Shown: positions 13,100 through 17,783 of the stretch, one piece after another
Layout: each line of letters starts with the position of its first letter
How positions within the stretch are numbered: position 1 is the first letter of the stretch
Source of the DNA: DASRJX01 sp035649235
Lineage (GTDB): Bacteria; Acidobacteriota; Polarisedimenticolia; Gp22-AA2
DNA: 17,783 nucleotides
Reading direction: 5' to 3'
NCBI GenBank assembly: GCA_035649235.1
Contig: DASRJX010000248.1
Location: 1 to 17,783, forward strand
Made by a program: the position numbers and the translations under genes
The notes under the pieces: model-generated
Told to the model about the DNA's origin: nothing
Seen by the model: the letters and a program-made list of their open reading frames with translations, nothing else
Databases searched by the model: none

Positions 13100-14614
13100 T
13101 CAGCGCACGAGCAACATGAGCGCTCGCACCGTGTCGATGCCGTCCCACAGGTTGCCGAGGCGCAGGTTCTCGTCCTCGGCGTGCTGATTGTTGTCGTGGT
13201 TCGCGAGCGGCACCGTGATCGTGGGAGCGCCCAGGACCTCCTCGATCGCGACCAGCGGCAGGCTGCCGCCCGCCGAGGGGAGCGCGACCACCGGGCGCTC
13301 CGTCGTCGACTGCACCGCCTTCAAGACCGCCGCGGCCAGAGGCGTGTCCATCGGCGTGCGGGAGGCGTCGTAGCCACCCGGCTTCGACACCAGGGTCGCG
13401 ATCAGCGGGCGGTTTGCACGCTCCTCGTCCGTCGGGGCGCGGTCGAGGACCAGGTACCCCTGCTTCTCGATGTGGCGCTTCAGGCGATCGATCTGACGCA
13501 GGTGGCTCACCCCCTTGACGACCCGCAGATCGAGCGTCGCCTGGGCGGTGGTGGGGATGGCGTTGCGCGCCAGCGCCCCGACGTCGCCGCTGCGGATGCC
13601 GTTGACGTTGAGCGACGGCTCGGCGATCAGCTCGAGCAGCGGCCGCCCGCCGTTGTCGGAGCGCGCCAGGCCCAGCTCCTTCCGCAGCGACGCGTCGTCG
13701 TCGCCGATCGCCGCGATGGCGTCGCGCTCGGTCCTGGTCAGGGGGATGACGTCGTCGTAGAAACCGTCGATCGTGACGCGCCCGTCGGAGTCCTTCATCG
13801 TGGCGAGCAGCTGCGCCAGGCGCATGGCGGGGTTGGGCGCCCAGTTGCCGTAGTGGCCGCTGTGCAGCGGGCGCGCCGGACCGTAGAGGGTGAGGTCCAC
13901 GTTGACGTCCCCCCGGACGCCGAACACCACCTGCTTCCGGCCGCTCGGATGCACCGGACCGTCGACCACGAGCCACAGCGCACCGCGCAGCGTCTCCTTG
14001 TGGCGGGCCAGGATCTCCTTCAGGTGGGGCGAGCCGGCCTCCTCCTCACCCTCGAAGAAGAACTTGAGGCTGGCCGCGGGCCGCTCGCCGGCGCGGCGCA
14101 AGGCGCCGGCGGCCGCGATGATCGCGAACACCCCCAGCTTGTCGTCCGACGCCGAGCGCGCGTACAGACGCCACTCGGGATCGATCGCCTCGCTGGGCCG
14201 TGGGAACGGGCGTTTCGGGGCTCCCGCAAGGAGGGAGCCCGTCCGCATCATTGGCTCGAAGGGAGGATCGGTCCACGCCGCGGGATCGACCGGCTGGCCG
14301 TCGTAGTGCGCGTAGAACACGACCGTGCGCGTAGCACCCGGAACGATCCATTCGCCGTACACGGCGGGCGGCGCACCGGGCGTCGTGGCCTCGAGCAGGC
14401 GCGCCGGGAACCCGCGCTTCTCGAGCATCGTGACGACGTGCGCGGCCGTGCGCGCCAGCCCGTCGCGCTCGGCGGCCACGTTCGGCACCGCCAGGAAGCT
14501 CCGGTACTCCTCGAGCCAGGCATGACGATCCTGGGTCGGGACGGGCGCGGCGGTGGTGGCCAGAGGCCACGCAACGAGCGCCGCGAGGGCGCCGATGACG
14601 CCTCGTTCGATCAT
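13100..14614 (-). CDS. Exported M20-family metallopeptidase
   Basis: The 504-residue protein starts with a signal peptide: a short basic start (MIERG), a hydrophobic core and a cleavage region near TTAAPVP (20-26). The M20 di-zinc site is complete: H103 and D105 in YAHYDGQP, D157 in SASDDKLG, the catalytic Glu cluster in FEGEEEAGS (187-195), D218 in VVDGP and H478 in NHDNNQHAE. A lid/dimerisation domain lies between (about 225-400), with the LHSGHYGNWAPNP block. It is probably a periplasmic or exported aminoacyl- or dipeptidase. The start at 14614 is chosen because GGGGA sits seven bases upstream and the frame further upstream runs into the promoter. It is unrelated to the C1 genes and divergent from the epimerase. 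Confidence 0.9.
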   Translation of the reverse strand: MIERGVIGALAALVAWPLATTAAPVPTQDRHAWLEEYRSFLAVPNVAAERDGLARTAAHVVTMLEKRGFPARLLEATTPGAPPAVYGEWIVPGATRTVVFYAHYDGQPVDPAAWTDPPFEPMMRTGSLLAGAPKRPFPRPSEAIDPEWRLYARSASDDKLGVFAIIAAAGALRRAGERPAASLKFFFEGEEEAGSPHLKEILARHKETLRGALWLVVDGPVHPSGRKQVVFGVRGDVNVDLTLYGPARPLHSGHYGNWAPNPAMRLAQLLATMKDSDGRVTIDGFYDDVIPLTRTERDAIAAIGDDDASLRKELGLARSDNGGRPLLELIAEPSLNVNGIRSGDVGALARNAIPTTAQATLDLRVVKGVSHLRQIDRLKRHIEKQGYLVLDRAPTDEERANRPLIATLVSKPGGYDASRTPMDTPLAAAVLKAVQSTTERPVVALPSAGGSLPLVAIEEVLGAPTITVPLANHDNNQHAEDENLRLGNLWDGIDTVRALMLLVR

Positions 14615-14636
14615 GGTGGTATCCCCGTGGGCGCGC

Positions 14637-14666
14637 ATCGTAACCTCCCGGGTCGACGGTTGTCCA
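14637..14666 (-). promoter_or_regulatory. Promoter of the M20 peptidase gene
   Basis: On the minus strand, TGGACA (14666-14661) and TACGAT (14642-14637) have an 18-base spacer. The start near 14630 leaves a short leader of about 16 bases that still contains the GGGGA ribosome site. Confidence 0.6.
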
Positions 14667-14707
14667 TCGCGCTGCGAGGCCGGCACCCCTCCGGCCGCTG
14701 GCTCGGG

Positions 14708-14713
14708 TAGGAT
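14708..14713 (+). promoter_or_regulatory. -10-like box just upstream of the epimerase start
   Basis: TAGGAT ends exactly six bases before GTG 14720, the same geometry as at the HisA-like gene. It could place the transcript start on the GTG. The same bases contain AGGA, which could instead serve as a weak Shine-Dalgarno, so the reading is ambiguous. Confidence 0.35.
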
Positions 14714-14719
14714 CCGGCC

Positions 14720-15709
14720 GTGCGGATCTTCATCACCGGTGCTACGGGGTTCCTGGGCCACGAGCTGCTCGAGGCGCTGCGCGCCCGCGGGCACGAGATG
14801 ACCGCCCTGGTCCGCTCCCGGCCGCGCGCCGCCCCGCTCGCTCCCGGCGTCCGTTGCGTCGAGGGAGCTGTCGAGAGCCCGGACTCGTACCGCGCGGCAC
14901 TCGGGGGGCAGGACTCCCTCGTCCACACCGCGGCGCTCGTCAAGATGTGGTCACGCGATCGGAGCGAATTCGATCGGGTCAACGTGGCGGGGACGGAGAC
15001 CCTTCTGAGGGCCGCGGTCGGCGCCGGCGTCGGGAAGCTCGTCTACGCCTCCTCCTTCATCGCCCTCGGCCCGAGCAACGGCGCGCCGCTGCGGGAGGAC
15101 GACGCGCGCCGCACGACCGAAGTCCACAACGATTACGAGCGCACCAAGCTCCTCGCGGACCAGGCGGCGCGTCGCCTCATCGGGGAGGGGCTACCCCTCT
15201 ACGTGATCTATCCCGGCGTCATCTACGGTCCGGGGAACCTGACCGACGGCAACCTCGTCGCCCGGAACATCATCCCCTTCCTCAACGGCACCATGCCGTT
15301 CGGCATGGCGATCAAGGCCTGGTCCTACGCGTTCGTCCAGGACGTCGTGCAGGGCTTCATCCAGGTCATCGAACGCGATCCGCCCTCGCGCCGCTACATC
15401 CTCGGCGGCGACAACCGATCCGGCCAGGAGTTCTACCAGGCTCTCCAGAGGGCGACCGGCAGGAAGCCGCCCCGATGGAACATCCCGCTGGGTGTCGCGT
15501 TCGCCGCAGGCTACGGCGAGTTCCTGCTGGCGGAGCTGTTCGGCCGCCCGCCGTCGCTTCTGACCCACGAGGTGGTCCGGATCTACAGGAGGTCCTGGAC
15601 CTACGACAGCGCTCGTGCGGCGCGCGAGCTGGGCTACTCGATCACGCCGCTCGAGGAAGGGCTCCGGCGCCTGGTGGCCTGGCTGAAGAGCGCCGGGCAC
15701 GTCCGCTGA
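14720..15709 (+). CDS. NAD-dependent epimerase/dehydratase (extended SDR)
   Basis: The 329-residue extended short-chain dehydrogenase has the N-terminal dinucleotide site FITGATGFLGHELLEAL (4-20) and a LVHTAALVKMW strand. Its SSF segment (111-113) is followed by the catalytic NDYERTK with Tyr139 and Lys143. LPLYVIYPGVIYGPGN is the usual substrate-side segment. It resembles the dihydroflavonol-reductase/HpnA-like group of sugar, steroid or hopanoid SDRs; the substrate cannot be decided. The GTG at 14720 is fixed by the Rossmann strand starting at residue 2. It is divergent from the M20 gene and convergent with the HhH protein gene. It is cytoplasmic and carries no signal peptide. Confidence 0.9.
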   Translation: MRIFITGATGFLGHELLEALRARGHEMTALVRSRPRAAPLAPGVRCVEGAVESPDSYRAALGGQDSLVHTAALVKMWSRDRSEFDRVNVAGTETLLRAAVGAGVGKLVYASSFIALGPSNGAPLREDDARRTTEVHNDYERTKLLADQAARRLIGEGLPLYVIYPGVIYGPGNLTDGNLVARNIIPFLNGTMPFGMAIKAWSYAFVQDVVQGFIQVIERDPPSRRYILGGDNRSGQEFYQALQRATGRKPPRWNIPLGVAFAAGYGEFLLAELFGRPPSLLTHEVVRIYRRSWTYDSARAARELGYSITPLEEGLRRLVAWLKSAGHVR

Positions 15710-15770
15710 GAGCGGCCCGGAGCAGCACGAGATCGAACGCCACGGCGGTCCACGCTAGATTTCCAGGCGG

Positions 15771-16448
15771 TCAGCCGTTCCGGGCGTAGGCGCACCCGGC
15801 CTCCAGGGGGCAGGCATCGCAGCGCGGCGCGCTGCGACGGCACAACGTCTGTCCGTGCTCGCGCAGGAGGAGATGGGCCTCCTGGAGAGCGTGCGGCTCC
15901 CGGGACAGGGCCTCCGCGGCCCGGCGACTCGCCGCGTAGGTGCGTGAGTAGGACGACTCCTCGCGGACGAGGCCAAGCCTGACGAGCACGCGGAGGCCGT
16001 TCGACTCCGGCGCCAGGAGGGCATGCTGGCCGCTGAACAGGAGGATCTTCTCGGCGCCCGGCTCCCCGATTCCCGGGAAGCATCGCAGCGCCCGTTTCGC
16101 CGCCGCGTGCGGCCCCCGGATGGCCGCCCGGAGGTCGCCGTCGAACCGCTCCAGGACTAGGCGCGCGCACTCCTTGAGCTTGGACGCGAACTTCGCCTTG
16201 AGGATGCCGTGCCCCGTGATCCTCTCGAGAGCGTGCGCATCGGCCTGCAGGATGGCGGTCGGGCTCGTTCCGACCGTCCGCTTCAGCGCCTCGAAGGCCG
16301 TCCGCCGGCGCCCGGGCGACGCGAGGTACGCCACGTTTTCCAGCAGGACCAGCTCGAAGGGATCGGAGGTCGGCAGCGCCTCCGGCTGTCCGTAATGCGC
16401 GCGGAGCAGCCCGATCGCCCGATCGAGGGTGATCGATCTCCTGGACAT
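15771..16448 (-). CDS. Endonuclease III-like HhH-GPD protein with atypical active site
   Basis: A 225-residue HhH-GPD superfamily protein. The C-terminal 4Fe-4S motif has the exact EndoIII spacing Cx6Cx2Cx5C (CRRSAPRCDACPLEAGC; the Cys are 203, 210, 213 and 219 from this start). The hairpin reads RCFPGIGEPGAEKIL where EndoIII has a PGVGRKTA-type motif, so the catalytic Lys position is Pro. The VDTH position reads PESN, so the catalytic Asp is replaced by Glu or lost. The fold and DNA binding are supported, but classical bifunctional glycosylase activity is doubtful. The ATG at 16448 has GGAGAAGGG upstream. An alternative GTG at 16475 would overlap the VOC stop (GTGA) and add nine residues. 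Either way it is cotranscribed with the VOC gene. Confidence 0.82.
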   Translation of the reverse strand: MSRRSITLDRAIGLLRAHYGQPEALPTSDPFELVLLENVAYLASPGRRRTAFEALKRTVGTSPTAILQADAHALERITGHGILKAKFASKLKECARLVLERFDGDLRAAIRGPHAAAKRALRCFPGIGEPGAEKILLFSGQHALLAPESNGLRVLVRLGLVREESSYSRTYAASRRAAEALSREPHALQEAHLLLREHGQTLCRRSAPRCDACPLEAGCAYARNG

Positions 16449-16471
16449 GCCGACCCTTCTCCGGGAGCCGA

Positions 16472-16915
16472 TCACCGACCCTTCATGAGCTCCGTGTAGC
16501 GACGCTGCATCTCCTCCGGGGAGACCTGCTCGATGTTGTGGCCGATGTTCCAGCGGTGGCCGAACGGATCGCGGACGACGCCCCCGCGCTCGCCGTAGAA
16601 CTCATCCTGCGGCTCCCTCTCGACCACGGCCCCGGCCTTCGCGGCGCGGCGGATCGCCGCGTCGGCGTCGTCGACGTGCAGGTGGACGGAGACCGACGTG
16701 CCACCGATCGACTGCGGACCCTGGATGCCGAACTCTGGGTACTCGTCCGCCAGCATCAAAGTCATGCCGCCGAAGTCCAGCTCGGCGTGGCCGATGCGGC
16801 CGCCGGGCTCCGTGAGGCGGAATCTTTCCTTGGCGCCGAAGGCGGTCGTGTAGAAATCGATCGCCTGCGCGGCGTTCCTGACATGCAGGTACGGGAACAT
16901 CTCCTTGATCGTCAT
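16472..16915 (-). CDS. VOC-family protein, PhnB/glyoxalase-like
   Basis: The 147-residue protein of the vicinal-oxygen-chelate superfamily has one pair of beta-alpha-beta-beta-beta modules. Visible are YLHVRNAAQAIDFYTTAFGA (9-28), GRIGHAELDFGGMTLMLADE (39-58) and the C-terminal RDPFGHRWNIGHNIEQVSPE (115-134), typical of PhnB-like (COG2764) proteins. Members include small-molecule-binding, resistance and unassigned proteins; the substrate is unknown. I use the ATG at 16915 because AAAGGAG lies seven bases upstream and the family N-terminus (MTIKEMFPYL) begins there; a GTG at 16939 has no such support. It lies 88 bases downstream of the AraC-type regulator on the same strand. Confidence 0.9.
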   Translation of the reverse strand: MTIKEMFPYLHVRNAAQAIDFYTTAFGAKERFRLTEPGGRIGHAELDFGGMTLMLADEYPEFGIQGPQSIGGTSVSVHLHVDDADAAIRRAAKAGAVVEREPQDEFYGERGGVVRDPFGHRWNIGHNIEQVSPEEMQRRYTELMKGR

Positions 16916-17003
16916 CGGTCGCTCCTTTCGCGAGTCCACGATGCGGGGAGTCTACGGCCGGCCGCACCCGCCGTCTTGCACGGAATTGACCCGTTGCGAT
17001 CCG

Positions 17004-17783
17004 TCAGCGGCGGCCGTGCCGGATCGGGACGTGGTGGGCCTGGGCTGGTGCGAGCGCCCGGTACTCGCCCGGCGTGATGCCGGCGAACTCCCGGAACTCC
17101 CGGATGAAGTGCGGCTGATCGCTGTAGCCCGCATCGAGCGCCAGGTCCGCCCATGCGGCGTCTGGGTCCCCGGCGGCCCGCCGGACAGCGCCAGAGAACC
17201 GCCGCAGCCGTGCGTAGACCTTCGGGCTCAGCCCCATCGCCCGCCGGAAGATCTCGATGAACCACCGGTGGCTCCAGCCTCCCTCCCGGACGATGTCGCC
17301 GACGCTCGCCTCCGCGTCCAGCCGTTCGAGGGCGTGCGCCACGGCCGGATGGAGCGCCCGTACCCGGGGGAGACGCGCCGCCAGAATCGCCTCCAGGATG
17401 TCCATCTGCCGCGCGGGGTCCTGGGCTTCGAGGAGCCGCCCGCGTGCCTCTGCCGCGAAGGGGCCCCAGAGGTCCTCGAGCGGCGTGTGCCGCCCGGCCA
17501 GCTCGTCCGCGGGCGCTCCGAACAGAATCGCGGAAGCGCCCGGGTGGAGTTGGGCCCCGACCGACCGCACCGGCTCCGAGACGTCCTTCACGTAGAACGT
17601 GGCCCTCACGCCTCCGACGATGGCATGCCCGAGCGTGCGTCCCGAAGGCCCCGCGGCGGCGTCGTAGAGCCGGAGCGGGTGCTCCGAGAGTCGGAAGACG
17701 AGGTGCATCTCGCCTGTCGGGAGGACCCGCTCGCGCGGCGTCCCGTCGGGGGGCTGCGTCGCCGGGGGGCCGGTCGCCCAGAG
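17004..17783 (-). CDS. AraC-family transcriptional regulator, 5'-truncated by window edge
   Basis: 259 codons are visible and the frame stays open to the right edge. An ATG at 17708 is internal: the upstream in-frame residues RERVLPTGEMHLVFRL form the N-terminal sensor-domain block (ERVLPDG-x-x-x-LVF) common in this AraC subgroup. The C-terminal DNA-binding domain (about the last 100 residues) has two helix-turn-helix units, SVGDIVREGGWSHRWFIEIF and ADLALDAGYSDQPHFIREFR, ending in the family's GITPGEYR. It lies directly upstream of the VOC gene on the same strand, a common regulator-effector pairing, and may control it and itself. The ligand is unknown. Confidence 0.9.
   Translation of the reverse strand, partial: LWATGPPATQPPDGTPRERVLPTGEMHLVFRLSEHPLRLYDAAAGPSGRTLGHAIVGGVRATFYVKDVSEPVRSVGAQLHPGASAILFGAPADELAGRHTPLEDLWGPFAAEARGRLLEAQDPARQMDILEAILAARLPRVRALHPAVAHALERLDAEASVGDIVREGGWSHRWFIEIFRRAMGLSPKVYARLRRFSGAVRRAAGDPDAAWADLALDAGYSDQPHFIREFREFAGITPGEYRALAPAQAHHVPIRHGRR

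Noticed and set aside
13082..14710. A 542-codon plus-strand frame opposite the M20 peptidase
   Set aside because: It is antisense to a gene with complete M20 motifs, has low-complexity Arg/Gly/Val-rich content and matches no family; it is open only because of high GC.
14615..14926. N-terminal extension of the M20 peptidase reading back to 14926
   Set aside because: It would cross the promoter and the divergent epimerase gene; the signal peptide and ribosome site define 14614.
17004..17708. AraC-type gene starting at ATG 17708 as a complete gene
   Set aside because: The in-frame upstream residues continue a conserved N-terminal block to the edge, so the gene is truncated by the window.

Overview
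The window is GC-rich, gene-dense bacterial chromosome, with no intergenic gap above about 135 bases. Eighteen protein genes can be supported, two of them cut by the window edges. I see no tRNA, rRNA, CRISPR array, insertion sequence or phage gene. A CarD regulator, an RqcH/NFACT protein, a DUF72 protein and tetrahydromethanopterin (H4MPT) C1 genes together suggest an uncultured soil or sediment bacterium. Acidobacteriota is my first guess and Methylomirabilota/Rokubacteria my second; the sequence alone does not settle it.

Left part (1-4454): the tail of a GT-B glycosyltransferase is translationally coupled to a radical SAM/SPASM enzyme. A convergent DUF72 gene follows. It shares an interleaved divergent promoter region with carD, and carD is followed by a full-length RqcH-like NFACT protein.

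Core (4500-13063): this is a C1-transfer island. It holds a HisA-like TIM-barrel gene of the type found with H4MPT genes and a GAF-histidine-kinase-like protein. A tightly coupled mfnD-like/mfnF/mfnE run follows, with mfnB converging on it and overlapping it by 128 bp. On the other side of the mfnB 5' end are fae, mtdB and a second ATP-grasp ligase. Fae joins formaldehyde to H4MPT and MtdB oxidises methylene-H4MPT to methenyl-H4MPT. The Mfn proteins build the methanofuran-type (methylofuran) cofactor used later, when the formyl group is released as formate. The cyclohydrolase (mch) and the formyltransferase/hydrolase complex (fhc/fwd) are not in the window and should lie elsewhere if the pathway is complete.

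Right part (13100-17783): an exported M20 metallopeptidase is divergent from an extended-SDR epimerase/reductase. After that comes a minus-strand set: an AraC-type regulator cut by the window edge, a PhnB-like VOC protein, and an endonuclease III-like HhH protein that keeps its FeS cluster cysteines but lacks the usual catalytic Lys and Asp.

The observations most worth following are the compact C1 island in a probably non-classical methylotroph, the sensor-kinase-like gene inside it, the long mfnE/mfnB overlap, the atypical EndoIII protein, and two GTG starts placed exactly six bases after a -10-like box, which suggests leaderless mRNAs.
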